In this document: one piece after another, positions 34,221 through 47,727 of the stretch
Numbering within the stretch: position 1 is the stretch's first letter
How the letters are laid out: every line of letters starts with the position of its first letter
Assembly (NCBI GenBank): GCA_030549335.1
Contig: CM060198.1
Coordinates: 52,636,995-52,700,994 of the forward strand
Direction: 5' to 3'
Source of the DNA: Pontederia crassipes
Lineage: Eukaryota > Streptophyta > Magnoliopsida > Commelinales > Pontederiaceae
Length of the DNA: 64,000 bases
The notes under the pieces: model-generated
The model's database searches: none
What the model saw: only the letters and a program-made list of their open reading frames with translations
Told to the model about the DNA's origin: nothing
Translations under genes and position numbers: made by a program

Positions 34221-35859
34221 GGGTTTCGGGCGACGATTCAAGCACCAATTTTGAAAAGGCCTCTATGCTTCGCCGCTTCGGCCATTTGGATACGTCCAAA
34301 AACAGAGCAGCTGCGCTTGGCTCAAGTTAGAAGATAAGAAGAAGACATGCATGTAGATAACCAAATCTATGGTGGCACACTGGCACTGGCATGCATTAAT
34401 TCAGCTGCCCCAAGGGGTTAGACAGTAAAGGCTCCGTTGACAGAGATCTGAAAGATCAAAAGATCCGAAGCAGGAGGTGGTTGAGCTGGTGAGAAAAAGA
34501 GAGCTAATCAGACTTCAAACTGTAATGCAATATTCTTTTGGTTAGAAAAAAAAATATACTGATCCACATATGAATCTATGATAGATTCTTTTGAACTAAA
34601 ATTATCAGTAATTTAAATCTAAAGACTCATCATTTGGACCATTTAGGCAAAGAGTGGAAATTTCTTCTTCCTTGGACCTGGTAGATGACAAAACGAAAAA
34701 GGATGATGCAGTGGTGGATTGTGCACTCTGATCGCGATCTTTGATTAGTTTCCATTGCATCAGACAATGGTCAAATGCTGAGAAGATGTGTGGGGTCTCA
34801 GTGTCATGTCTTCACCACCATGCTTCATGCTTGCATGCTCATGAGTCATGACAAACAAGATATGCCGCAGCTTCACAGTTCCCAGTTCCGACTTGGCTTA
34901 CATTCACAGTTGGATATTGTTTTGACGAGTTCTCTTCTCTGGTCATAAAAGCGTGATCTTTATGATATTGTTAGAATGTAATGGTATGATAGAGTTGCGG
35001 AGCTGCGGTAAATAGACCACTTGTATTTGAAGTTTTTTTTTTCTCTAAAAAAATAAATACTAAAAAATGACAAATATAGATTAGTGAATCACTTTAAAGT
35101 TTAAACTGAGATTTTTCTCGGGATTCTAACTAATTTAGTACTGGAAATTTAATTCAATTTATGGCAGAGACTTAGTTGGAAGTTTGAGGCAGGATGCATG
35201 AGAGAATGCCCTCTACCACATTTATTGGTGCTGCACAGGGTTTTCTGTAATTGGTGTCTGAAACAACAGCTCGGATTGGTACTGTTACAGGGAGAAAAAT
35301 ATGATTTGATTCTGACACCATTTATCCAATCTTTTACTAATTTAGGGACAAGAAGGGACAGGGACTGAACCACGTCGATGAGATTGAGAAAGGAAAAAAA
35401 ATCATATTGGTCGATTTCAGATGAATCAGATCCTTGTTCAATTATTCGATCAGCTTTTACTGAAGAAAAAAAAATTGCAGATATGAATCATGTCAGTGAA
35501 TCATGGTGGCCCTCTCATTAAAGACAGCATTGTTCTTTGAAAACTTTTAGCATAGATTTGTGATCGATAAAACAGTTACTGGTCATGTACTTTTTTTTTG
35601 TAAAGGACAAGTTGGTTGCTAGATCGAAGAATTCAATAAAGCTAGATGATTTATATGATATAAAACAAAGGGCATGGAATCTCGATTCTAGATGGTCCGG
35701 ATAGAGTTAAGAAACCCCAGGTCACTAGGCCTATTTTGTCAAACTAACTGATGAAATTTTATCAATCAGTACTCTGTGTGTGTATGAGAGAGAGAGTGAG
35801 CAAAAGAGGAAATTCTATTAATTAGTACCTGGGGTGAAGGTGATGGCGTTAGGTGGAGT
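34221..35859. other. HIPL1 upstream region and intergenic DNA
   Basis: The first about 120 bases are likely 5' UTR and promoter of HIPL1. The rest is AT-rich intergenic sequence with no supported gene. A short GA run (35788-35800) and ATTAATTAGTACCTGGGG lie just before the hAT element. Confidence 0.45.
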
Positions 35860-37301
35860 TAGAGATGGACAAACGGGCCGTGTCGGGCCGTGTTCGGACT
35901 GGTCAACTCGTGTTTGACCGTGCCGCGGGCCGTGTCGTTCCAACACGGCCCGTTTTGAAAACGGGCAGTGTCGTGCCACACGGTCCGTTTTGGACCCCGA
36001 CACGGTCTGGGCCCGGCCTGACCGGACCGGACGGGCCGAGTCGGACGGCTCATTTTTTTTTCTTTCATGAACTTTTATAATTTTTAATTTACTTATAAAT
36101 TATTATATAATATAATTAGTATTATTAATTATTCTATAATATATGACTTAGTGACTAGTGAGTCTAGTGAGTAGTGACTACTTTAATTATTATGTAAACA
36201 ATTATATAGTTAAATTTTCAAATATATTAAGTTATTAATTTATAATTATCAAGTAAATAAATTTGTAAAATGAACAATTGAGTACTAAGTCATAACTAAT
36301 AGGTTATAACTTATAACCTTATACATAAAATTAATTGGTAAGTAATTAATAAATATATATTAGTAATACTAGTATACTTTATACTTGTAATCTAGTATAG
36401 ATAGTTAAGTACTAATTTACTAATTACTATATACTAAGTTATAACTAGGTTATATTAAGTAAATTAGTATTTAACTATCTTATAACCAAGATACTATATA
36501 GTATAATAGTATATACTATATTACTATGTTATAACTAAACCAAATTATACCAAGCAAACTAGTACTTAAATGAAATTATAATATGACTTTAGTTTAATGA
36601 CTACCGACTACTTTAATTATTATTATTATATAATAATTATATAGTTATAATTTTCAAACTCTCATTGAGTAATCATGGCATCATATTCATAACAGTCGCT
36701 ATTTAGATCAATTTCAAGAGAAAAGATAGTATCACTCGAAATGAATCTAAGAACGACTAGTGTGAAAATGATACCTTAATTATTTAATGAGAGAAAGGGA
36801 GAGATGTGGACTTGTAGTCATGTAGCCATTTGGAGAAGGAGAGGAGATTGAGAGTATGAGAGAGATGAGAGGAAAAATAATGAGAGTGATGAAGAAAAGG
36901 GAGGAGTTCAGCCGCATTTTATAAGTGGCGGAGTGGATGCAACACGGTTCGCGTTGATTTAAACACGGTTTGTGTTGTACTCATAACGCGCCCGTGAACA
37001 CGGTCCGTGATCATGTTGTCAAATCGAAACAAAATGGACCGTGTGATTTTAGCGCGGACCGTGTTATGCATCATGCGCGGTCCGTGTCCGTGTCAAAATG
37101 GGCCGTGTCGTGCCGGATCCATGTTCACCGTGTCCGGACCGTGTCGTGTTAACAGTGTGGTAGAACGACACGGCATGGAATGGCATGACACGGTCCGTAT
37201 TTCCGTGCGCGGGCCGTGTTCGTGCCGTGCCGGGCGGGCACGGCTTTTGGGCGGGCCGACGGCGTGCCGGGCCGTGCGGCCCGCCCGAAATTCCATCTCT
37301 A
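35860..37301. mobile_element. Non-autonomous hAT element with palindromic subterminal repeats
   Basis: The element starts TAGAGATGGAC and ends with the reverse complement TAGAGATGGAA. An 8-base target duplication GGTGGAGT lies at 35852-35859 and 37302-37309. Eight-base duplications and TAGAG-type ends are hallmarks of the hAT superfamily. About 190 bases at the left and 370 at the right are GC-rich and packed with variants of ACACGG(C/T)CCGTG and its halves, in both orientations. The roughly 870-base core is AT-rich without coding capacity, so it would need a transposase from elsewhere. Confidence 0.9.
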
Positions 37302-38287
37302 GGTGGAGTGTGTTTGAGTAAACGAGAGAGAGAGAGAGAGGGGGGGGGGGGGGGGGGGTACTAATTGATCCGTAATCCATATAATTCGAGTGATATGTGA
37401 GGCAAAGTAGAGAAATTAAGTAGCGAATAAAATGTTATTGTGAGTGTTATTATGAGTGTTATCCATATAATCCGTAATCCATATAATAACGTTTCAATTG
37501 AATTAAAATGTTATTGCGAGTGTTTGGCAAAATATATTATTTTAAAGTAATGTTTTGAAATCTTAAGACAAAATGCTATAAGCTACTCTTAATAATTTAT
37601 AAAATATAGAGTATAGCGGTTTTGTATTTATTCATATTATACCCTCATTTTTAAATATAAAACTTTGTTTAATTTTTTAAATATCATATATTATTTTTAT
37701 TTAATATATCACATCTTTAATTTTACTTAAAATCAAAAAGCATTTTTTAAAAATAATCAATATTTTTGTACTAAAATATTTCTATTCAAAATAAAATATT
37801 TTAAATTAATTATTATGGAAATGATGCTTAGAAGAAAAAATATAAATTATATTCTTATGTCTAATTTTGTCATTGTATAAGTATACACTAGTTCAACCAC
37901 TATATTTATCAAATAATTTGTATCATATTTATAAGCAAATTGTTGTCCGCTATTTGCTAATAGCTAATTGCTATCTTCTAATTAAATTATTTATTCTCTA
38001 ATTGAATTGCTAACTTTGCCAAATTAGAGCCTGACAATGGCGGAGGGAGGTGCCTACCTGTGAGTGCAAGTGCATGCACCGAAAAATGCTATAATATGTA
38101 TGTAGGTTGTAAATTCTTCACAAAGTCTATGTAGACATGAGAAGCCTTTACATCACGAGTCACACCATCTACTGGACCCTTAATTGAGTCTCCTTATGAA
38201 ATGCCAAATAATTCGAAAAATAGTATAGTTAATCAAAGTACTTTAGTTACTTAAAGTACAAATTTTGAAATTTACAATTTATCAACA

Positions 38288-38371
<84 letters not shown>

Positions 38372-41300
38372 CAACCACCTTTGAGGATGATATTAAGATT
38401 ATAAATATATCAATGACTATAAATATTCTTAGTTCTCCTAAAAAAATATTATTAGTTAAAAAAGATTATAAGTATGTCAATCTAATTTGATTCCCAGTAT
38501 CAAAATAAATAAATAAAACTTCTTATAAAGAAAAGCTGAATGCTAAAGTGAGTTACCATTCTATAATAAGTGTACCATTCTGACATTATATATAAATGTC
38601 AATGGCCATTGTCTCAAACATTGAATCTATGTTATTTCATGTCTCTATCTCATCTTTTTGGAGTTGCATGGTGACGCTGTTCAAAGTTAACGGCATTATT
38701 CGAGTGGAACGAGACGAGCCCACCGCTGGCCATTGTCCACTACATTTAATAATATAATGCACACGAGTGATGATGGTACGAGATTTCAAATGCATATACG
38801 AGTAATAATATAATTAAGTTGTGTTATGCGTCATGACACTTTTAATTATAATTATGACACGTTAAATATATGATTATGTTATCATATAAATCATAAATGT
38901 GACGATGCAATTATTTTAATAATGAATTAGAATCACATAATTAAAAATTGATGATTATAATTAAATCTTACACTAGGTCAGTAGAATAGCAGTCCTAGAA
39001 GCCCTAGAGAAATCACATGACAAATATTTAACACATGATTTTTACGAACAAAAAAGATAAGTAGGTGCGTGCACCAACTAAGTAAATGTTGAACATATCA
39101 TTTTACTACTCATAAATAAAAAAGTGGTGCCTGCATCTTCATGATTTGAGCGTCCAAGTTGGAGGTGTGGGCGAAATTTTGTTCACTTGAAGTTTGAAAT
39201 TTGCTAGAGATCATAGCCTCAATTCAATTTTGGTCTTATACAAATTTAAATTTTTTTTTATGAATTTCCTCAAATAATTTATTAGTCGAAAGACTTTAGT
39301 AATATAATCTGACTATCAACGTCTATAAGAATTCTTGATGATAAGAATCACTTTGAATAGTATCTTTCTAATTTTTTTACATGCTCAAATTGCCTAAAAT
39401 CGATTTGATGTTTGGACGGATGAATGAAGAAACTACAATGAATAAATTTTGATATAACAAGATAACATTTTTTTTATGCACTCAGAACCCGCAATATTCA
39501 ATTCTCTTATCCAAATTGATGATTATGAAAATCAAAGCTATCATCTCCACTCAATCCTATTAAATTTGATATGCTGATCAATTTTTTTTTTAAATATTAA
39601 AGGAAGGAACATATATTTTTAATAAAAACTTATCGATATTTGAACCATTGACATCTAGTTCTCATCATTTATTTTTATATTCTTAACAAATCCAAGCTGA
39701 GTAATAAGTCAGAATAAAAAGTTCACCCCAAACTTTATTCAACGAACAATCGGACCACAGTGCACTATGAAAGAGACAACTTTGAAAGCAGGGACAAGTG
39801 CCCTTCGCACAAAGGCAACTTTCGCATTAGAACTTTTTTTTTTTTTGGATTACAAAAGCAACACCAAGTTTTCTCACATTTTAATTGGCACTTTTATTGG
39901 AAGAATGATTGCTTTTACTTTCTGTTTTTTTTTTCAAATTTCAATATTTTTAAAGATTATTTAGCCTCGCACAAAATTTATTAGATAATAACCCTTCTAA
40001 GATACAATAAAGTCCAACTTATAATCTCTTGCTTTGGTAATTCGACATTCCTATATCAGCACAAGTATAATATAAGTACCTCCATGATGCATGCATCCTA
40101 TTGAGCTGCAGTGACTTCTGATTTGTGCTGTCAACGAAGTAGATATTACTTTTCCATTTATATCATCAAAGCATTTTCTTTCTTTATTTTTATCTTCTTT
40201 TTTTGTATTTGAGTAGGTAAATTTGACATTGTATTTAACTTTATAAAAAGTTAAGCTTTTGTACAAAGTGCTTTTGCCAAATCCACTTACTCTACGTCTC
40301 GCATTGAGTGTTTTTTGTTTTTTGTTTTTTTTTTTTTTGGAAGAACAACTTTTGAGGTGGGACTACAATATCATGCATATAAGATTCAAAACTTTTCTAG
40401 CCATACATCCCAATGCCAAACGGCTGAAACAAGACTCGTCAAATTTGGCTTGGCTTTTAATCAACAAATGGTACTGTAAAGAAAACTTCTATCAGTCTTC
40501 ATTATCATCTACTTACTTTCAAGTTTCAACACAAAACATTTTTTTTATAACCTTTGAGAAATCTAAATTTTCGACAAATACATCTCGTAAGATGCATATT
40601 TTTGTTACGCTTGCAAGAAAGAATCATAGGCTTAACACAAGAATATAATCGACATAAAAGGACTCGCGAAAATCGAACTTAAGACCTCTTGATATAGGTA
40701 GAGAGAGAGAGATCATGTCTAGCTCATGAACTTTTAAGGATTTCAACCTGACTTGTATAAACCAAACAATTTGAATATCATGTTAAGCTTTCCTTTTAAT
40801 GAACTAATCCTCTTTTAAAAAAACAAAAGAAGGCATCTTTGTACACTACATATGATGTAAAAATATAATATTGGAGCCAAAAAAAGGTTTAGGTGCCATA
40901 CTATTCAAGCGTTTGTTGCTTTGTGCATGTCCATATCTTGTGCATGTCTTCAGGATTGTGATAGCTGAAATCTCCATAGCTGACTTCTTGCACATAGCGT
41001 CGAAACTTTTTGGCAAAATCTTGATCACTTGTTCTGCCAAGTCAAAGAAGGAAAAATAAATTATAATCAGTTGCCATTACCAATTAAGCTTTGTCTCTGG
41101 TGAAGTGGGCAGTGACCATCAAGATGTGGACTTGCCACTGCTCAAATAAGTAAGGGTGACATGATTGGCACTTCAAAATATTATTGTCATTTCATTTTAT
41201 TAAATAAGGATAAAAATTGTTGACAACTCATGTGAAGAAGCACTAATAGTAATTTTTGAAATGACAATAGTGTTACCCATAAGTAACACTATTTTCACTT

Positions 41301-41900
41301 CCATTTTTTTATATTTCTACAGGTAAGATGCGACTGCATAACCTTTTAATCATCATGGAGCAACCCATAAAACTCTTGACGTACTAAAATGTCTCTATAA
41401 AATATGCAAACGAGCAGAAAATTACACTTGTCATACATGCTAATGGAATTGTCACAGAGAAACAAACACAAATTTTGACAAGAAGTTGACATAAAAATCA
41501 AAAGGGACCAAGGTTGTCAAAATCTTCGCGTAGATATTAAGATGTTACAATTTTGCCATCTTATTAATTCTTATTCATCTCGATCTTATCTTCAGAAGTG
41601 TAATATTTTAATATGATCTTAATTTTGCTCACATGATCTTTGATCACATTCGATCTCATATAATTTAGTATAATTATATAAATATTAATTAAAAATATAT
41701 TTATTATAATAAAAATTAATTTTGATGAAACTTAATATATTTTATTCATTTTTAATATGTTTTAATATAATGAGTTAAGATTCAATAAAAAATGTCTTAG
41801 TAAAGTGTAATTTAATATTTAAGTGCGATAGATTATCAAAAAAATATTTATTATTTTCAAAATATATATTTATATTAATAGGTAGGATCCTCTATTCGAT
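37302..41900. other. AT-rich intergenic DNA with microsatellites
   Basis: No gene is supported. A GA run followed by about 18 guanines lies at 37324-37358. Small T-runs and tRNA-like B-box phrases (39640, 40680) hint at old SINE debris. Near 41178 and 41256 the phrase ATTATTGTCATTTCA occurs in approximate inverted orientation, possibly a short MITE. Confidence 0.45.
38287..38371. repeat. AAT microsatellite
   Basis: About 28 uninterrupted AAT units, longer than the two TAA tracts flanking the 11953-12928 element. Long pure tracts of this kind are usually length-polymorphic. Confidence 0.97.
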
Positions 41901-42026
41901 TTTATAATATATAAGATTTCGATCTTGATGGGAGGGACACAAAATGCTGTTACCAGAAGACTTCGAAGGTTATTGCACAACATGCCTTGGTGAGTTGCAG
42001 AGCCCCAGCATCTGTTCCCTAATCAG

Positions 42027-44030
42027 TTGTCAAGGGCACACAATGCTTTCCAAGAAAGCAGTGCATGAATCATCAATGCCTTGCACCTTGGGCACTGATG
42101 ACAAATAAAGGTCTCTGATTTCCCAATGCCTGTATGAATCTCGCAGCTGAAGTTTCTGTTGAAGTCTGTGGTTCTGGATTTGCTTTTGGGGCAACAATTC
42201 CCTCTTCCCGCGAACAGATGCGAACCTGTTTCAGAAACAATCATTTTTTTTTTGAGGGGGGAAAGGATGAGCACTAATATCTAAGAAACAATCATTTAAC
42301 TGTTCAGTGCATACAATATCTAAGAACAGAAAAATCCACTGCTTTAGAAAGATGCAGGAAATTAATACTTAAAAAGAAAAGACGCCGGAAAAATGAATCA
42401 ACTGACAAATAACTTAAGAAATGCGAGGATGAATTTGCTAAGTACCAGCTTGAAGAATTTTGAGGAGATTATATTCTAAGTTCATAATTAATGTGGAAAG
42501 ACAATAAATGTAAATTCTGATTTGCAAAAGCTGACTAATTTAAAGAAACATATTGAGCAACCAGAGACATGAATATTATTATTAATATGGCAAAGTATAC
42601 GAATGTCAGATTCTCCTGTATTTTCACTTAATTAGAACAACATATCTTCATATTGTATAAAAGTACTAATTATCAGAAAGCCAGGCATGTTAGTAAACCG
42701 TATTAAAGAACAGAAAGACACCAGCACAAGGGATATCAGCAACATTGCCAGCATGACATGACACAGTGCTCAGCCAAATACATGGCATATGTTGTCATAC
42801 TGGCTACACTAGAAAACAAAATAAAAATGGAGAAGTGTAAGAGCCAGTGAATTTAGGAAATCTACGTAAAATAATAAAAATCGATGAAACACAAATTCTT
42901 AACTTCAACAGCATCAATAATGAAGATTAATCCGTAAATACAGAAACCAATCCTTGAAATGTCAGTCGATCAGTGAAGAAACTTTGACGCAACCATTGCC
43001 TCCACAGAAAACATAGAGACATTCACCATTATAATATGAATAACGAATAAAAAACCAAAGTCATGTAGTTATGCCTAGTGATTCTAAATTCTAATAGCTT
43101 CAATGTCATCATGGGTAGTGTCTCCAGGTGCATCTTTTTTAAGAATTTCTCAGGATACTTTACTTACTAGGTGGAGAAATACAATTGTCAAGTAGTTGAA
43201 TATCTAAAGTGAAAATGATGGACTCAACGTGATTGGTTCTGCAGAAAGAGGTAGATAGAGTCATTCTACAAAGAGTTCTTAAATCAAGACTAGAATACCC
43301 AAGAGAGAAACACAAACCTACATTTATCAGTCAATTTAACAAATTACAAAGACAGCTCTCTCAAAAGGATGGCAAAGAATTTGGCAATCAGATTTAGTTT
43401 GTAACAGATCTATGTCATAAAATTTGAATGGATGTCAATTAAGCATCAAATTACGCACTCATCAGTTCCAGTTTCTGTATCTGCTCCCTAGTGGTTTCAT
43501 ATACCAACTTCCAGACCTTCGTTCTTTCTTTTTCATTCTGCCACATTGAAAAAGAAACACGCAATGAGAAAGGTAACCATGATGAGACAAATATATGAAG
43601 CCAGATTAACTTATTACCATGTACCATTACGGCCATATACTCAATCTAACGATGAAGGATGCGTTTCTGGTTCGAATTTAATTCTAAAGGGTGTGCTAAT
43701 GGCTATGGAAATGTCCACAAAAGTACCAAATTGCAATGCCCAAAGCTGGCAAAAAAGGGTATGGACCAAGAGCAAATGAGATCCCTAGAGCGAACCTTTT
43801 TTAGCTTCTTGCAAAGCTCGTTTCAAACCAATCGAACAACGACGCATTGAAGCGTCGCCCTTTTTTTCCTCCCACTCGTCGACGATCCTGGGTTTCGAAG
43901 CTATGCTTTGGTTTCCAGAGGCGTCGCCCTTGCCCTCTTCCCCAGTTCTGCTCTTCCGCTTCACAGACGTGACCGGAAGATTCGCCGGAGTCGGAGCCTA
44001 CGGTGCTGGTGCGTTTTACCCTTCATTTCC
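42027..44030 (-). other. Possible unrecognised small gene or gene remnant
   Basis: Several segments look exonic on the minus strand but I cannot join them into a full model. 43460-43541 follows a good acceptor and reads NEKERTKVWKLVYETTREQI then QKLELM. It could continue at about 43094-43155 as ILKKDAPGDTTHDDIEAIRI with a stop, or at 42027-42232. A GC-rich segment at 43850-44020 resembles a first exon or 5' UTR and includes an ATG followed by RRCSIGLKRALQEAKK, but its phase does not fit 43460-43541. No domain was recognised. A broken gene copy is as likely as a real short gene. Confidence 0.25.
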
Positions 44031-46511
44031 GTAAGTGGGTTGGGCTTAAAGTATCAACCTCTCAAAGTCCATAGGCCGTAGAAATAGACCCATAAACTGA
44101 ATAATATTGGGCTTAAACATAAATTTACGATTTTTCATGTCAAACACAGAGATTTTACACACACACACACAAAATTTTTTAATATGTTTTTATTAATAAT
44201 TTAGAATATCATTAATGATAATAAAAATATGTTTCAAATAATCAGCAATAATTATATCCATCATTTTCAAAATTTTACATATTATTATCTTTACATTTTC
44301 TATGGAGTATGTGGAGCACCCTGCGCACGTATTTGAGTTTACGTGTGAAGAAATGCCCATATTTTGTATCATGGATATATTTTATGTGATGAATATATTG
44401 AAGTAAAAGTTTCGAAGCAGAGTTATTAATATTTGCGAACTCATTGTTTCATTCTTAAATAGCTAGTTTATTTTTTATATTTAATAACTGTTCCTATTTT
44501 TATCAGTTTCGTATTTTAAATTTTATTTTTCTCTTTAAATTCTCCTTTAAATTATTTTTTTCATATACATGGCGATATTATTTATTAGTGTATATATATA
44601 TATATTCAATTTTACCATGTAAGAAAATTTTAATACGTATTTTGTTTTTCTATTACGTGGATTTACGTTAAGTAAGGGCGAAAGTAATTCGGGTCGGATC
44701 GGATTTTTGGTCAAAAAAATAATCATTATTTTTTGAATTAGTTTTTAAAATTAAAAAATCTCTCTAGAACCGTTTGAAAATTAAAAACCACCTTTAGGAG
44801 TTAGTTTTTTCGGAGTCTTATTTTTATATAATTATATTCTAAAAATACATATAATAAATTGAAATCAATAGAAAAATATTTAATTTTATATTAAATATAA
44901 AATATACTACTAAAATTTTAAAGTTATTAAATTACAGTTTGATAATGTAATAAAAGTATGAATTGTTATACAAAAAATATTATATCTATAATAAAAGAAT
45001 TGATAAAATATATATTAATTACATAAATAAAAAATTATAAATAAAAAACGGACTCCACGAGCCAGTACGATTTTTTTCGGATGGACCTTAATTTTTGCGG
45101 ATGGATTTTAATTTATTAAAAATCATCCTAAATTATATTTGAGTCCTTAATTTTTAATTTTTTCGATTCATTTTTTTCATATTGGATAACCCCTAACATT
45201 AAGAACTTAATGGGAGTGTTTCAGTGTTTCTCCTTTTCTTATTCATGAGATCAAGAATTTATAAATCAAATTTAAAATGTTTAAATGGAAATGAATAAAA
45301 TAAGATTCATATATTTTTAATTCAATAAATAGAAACATAAGAGATGTTCCTCTTTAGATAGGGAAATAATTTTATTTTTTTATTTACTGTTAATGGCAAT
45401 GATATTCAAATCTCTCTCCACGTCCGTAATAGAAAATATTTCTTAGCAGGGTAAGTTAATGGAGTCTCACACGTACGCATCATGTTATGTGGTCATAGTC
45501 AATTTTTGTTTAGATGGTCAAGCCCATACAACGCACAATTATGTGGTTCACACGCAGTGGTCTTTGCATATGCATCCGACCACCAATTTCTTATATGCGT
45601 GTTTTTGTATGTGCGGTTTGTTTATGTATGTGTAGTGTGTGGGTGTGCCACATTGTGTTGATAAAAAAAAAAACACAAGGATTAACACAACTGCAATTGG
45701 TTAGTAGAATTATGTCGCCAGTGATAAAAAGTTTGGTATCAGTTTCTGAAGTCATCGTTCTAATTTTTTACTCTAATTTTGAATTAATAAAATGCTAATA
45801 GTTCTTTGTATCGAAAGTCTCGATTGGATTTTTTTCTTTCATTAATTTCTTATTTCCTTTTTTATATTAAAAATTTTTAAATTGAAGTTTAATTCTGCCC
45901 TTTTTTTCTTATTTACTTTTCTCTCAAAAAATAAAAAACAAATTGAACCAAAATTTTTTATTCAACATGATTTTTTCGAGTTTTACCAAAATTAATTTTC
46001 TATATTAATTCGAACCGAACTAATAATCGATTCACAGTTGAACCGATTTTAGGAATTGATCGATCTGATTCAATTCTTAAAATCATGATAAAAACTACTA
46101 TATTTATAAGAGAATTCACTTCAAAATATATTATTACAAAGTGTCCAACACTTTTTAACACTCGCATGATAAAATAAGAATAGTTTTTTTTTTTTGAAGT
46201 GGAAATAGTGATTCCGTATCTATAATTTTTGGGATCCACCTTATTGACAATTCCTACTACCTATTAATTAGTTCAAGCAATAATCTATATGTATAATATA
46301 ATAAAGACAAGTTTAAGTGGACTCGAACGACCTTGCTAATGCTGGTTGCTACCTTGCTTGATTATTCTATCATGTGTACGTGGATGATATGTATCATATA
46401 TATAATAAAAGACGTAAAAGATGACGCGATGCCCGTGAAGAAAGAAAGCCATTAGTCGGTCATGCGCACGTGTGTGTCATGGTGAAACGTCATTTCCTCG
46501 CTAGCATGCTG
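44031..46511. other. AT-rich intergenic DNA
   Basis: No gene or dated repeat is supported. Short CA and TA runs occur near 44158 and 44592. Open frames are short and of low complexity. Confidence 0.5.
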
Positions 46512-46527
46512 CGTCATCAACCTTTTT

Positions 46528-46733
46528 TTTTTTTTATGCCGGTCTGAGTTTACGAGAGGCCTTCGATATTTGAGACTACTAACACTCGATTAATTCGGAG
46601 TCAGAAATATGAAACAGTAATGATAATTCTCTTGCCAAGGTGATGACTCCGAGACTCGAATCTGAACTATTAGCACTCAACGAGTGCTCGGAACTCAACC
46701 CTACTTGCAATTGAGACAATCATCTTTGATTTA
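46528..46733 (-). mobile_element. tRNA-derived SINE with target-site duplication
   Basis: On the minus strand the 5' part carries an A-box-like TTGCAAGTAGG and, about 40 bases later, a B-box-like AGATTCGAGTC, so an internal RNA polymerase III promoter is likely. The 3' end is an A-run (T-run at 46523-46535 on the plus strand). The 16-base duplication CGTCATCAACCTTTTT is present at 46512-46527 and 46734-46749, which fixes the ends. Length is about 206 bases. The family is not identified and it is unrelated to the RTE-tail elements. Confidence 0.85.
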
Positions 46734-46833
46734 CGTCATCAACCTTTTTCACAAGTACAACTTGCCCACATTATTCAAAATTAAGATGCCGATGGAATGA
46801 TATATTTATGAAAATTTTCACGCAAAACACAAT

Positions 46834-46837
<4 letters not shown>

Positions 46838-46883
<46 letters not shown>
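46838..46883. repeat. TA microsatellite
   Basis: About 22 TA units in an otherwise AT-rich, gene-free stretch. Confidence 0.95.
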
Positions 46884-46888
<5 letters not shown>

Positions 46889-47357
46889 CCGTCAGGAGGG
46901 GCTACGTCGTTCACGAAATATGTATAAGCCGTTGCCTTCATAATTTTTTTTAAGAAGAGTCGTGGATAGTCCAACTCGCATAATATTATTGAGCGTATTA
47001 ATCATAAATTCAAAAGTCGTCTGTTATCAAATTCAGTTAATTCGATAAAATCATTTTACATCAAATAATAATATATAATTTTTTTTACATTTAAACTTAA
47101 AATATTATTTAAATTGAAAGAAACCATTTATCATTCTGTCCCAATCCCAACGCCAACAGCCATCGATACTTACCTATTTTTTTTGTCATGCGTCCCTACG
47201 ATTCTACGAAGTCTTCTTTAATCTTCATATTTGTTAATAAAAATGTGTCCACAATAAAATATATATAAAATGGGATATTTTGCCCCATAGAAAAAGAAGA
47301 GCCACGGATCCGCCGGTCGTGACTTTTTGTTTTTTGTTTTCCATTTGTGTGTTTGTG

Positions 47358-47727
47358 CAGGATTGCATCTCGGTTGATGGATATATGTTTTTTTTTAATT
47401 ATTTGTTTACGTCAAGTTCGGTAATTAAATTACATGAGCTTCCTCTCATGCATAATGCGAATGCCATCATCATTCTTTAAAAATTAGATTATCGACCATA
47501 TATATTCATCCAAATTGTTTACCTTTTATAAATAATATATGTACAGGATTGCACCTCGGTTGATAGAGATATGTTTTTTTTAAAAAAAATTATTTATTTG
47601 CATGTAGTTCGGTAATTAAAGTAGATGAGCTTCCTCTCATTCATAATGCGAACAACATGTATATTATTCATAGAAAATAAACAATTTGGAGAAGAAACAA
47701 TTTGGATGGATATATATGGTCGATAAT
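47358..47727. repeat. Direct duplication combined with 33-base inverted arms
   Basis: A segment of about 105 bases beginning CAGGATTGCA(T/C)CTCGGTTGAT and ending CATAATGCGAA occurs at 47358-47461 and again at 47544-47652. The second copy is enclosed by inverted arms at 47488-47520 (ATTATCGACCATATATAT...) and 47695-47727, which differ at one position. No coding capacity is seen. Confidence 0.85.

Noticed and set aside
39600-40720. Two tRNA B-box-like phrases (GGTTCAAAT near 39640; AGTTCGATTTT near 40680, minus strand)
   Set aside because: No matching A-box, tail or target duplication could be fixed, and neither folds as an intact tRNA gene.
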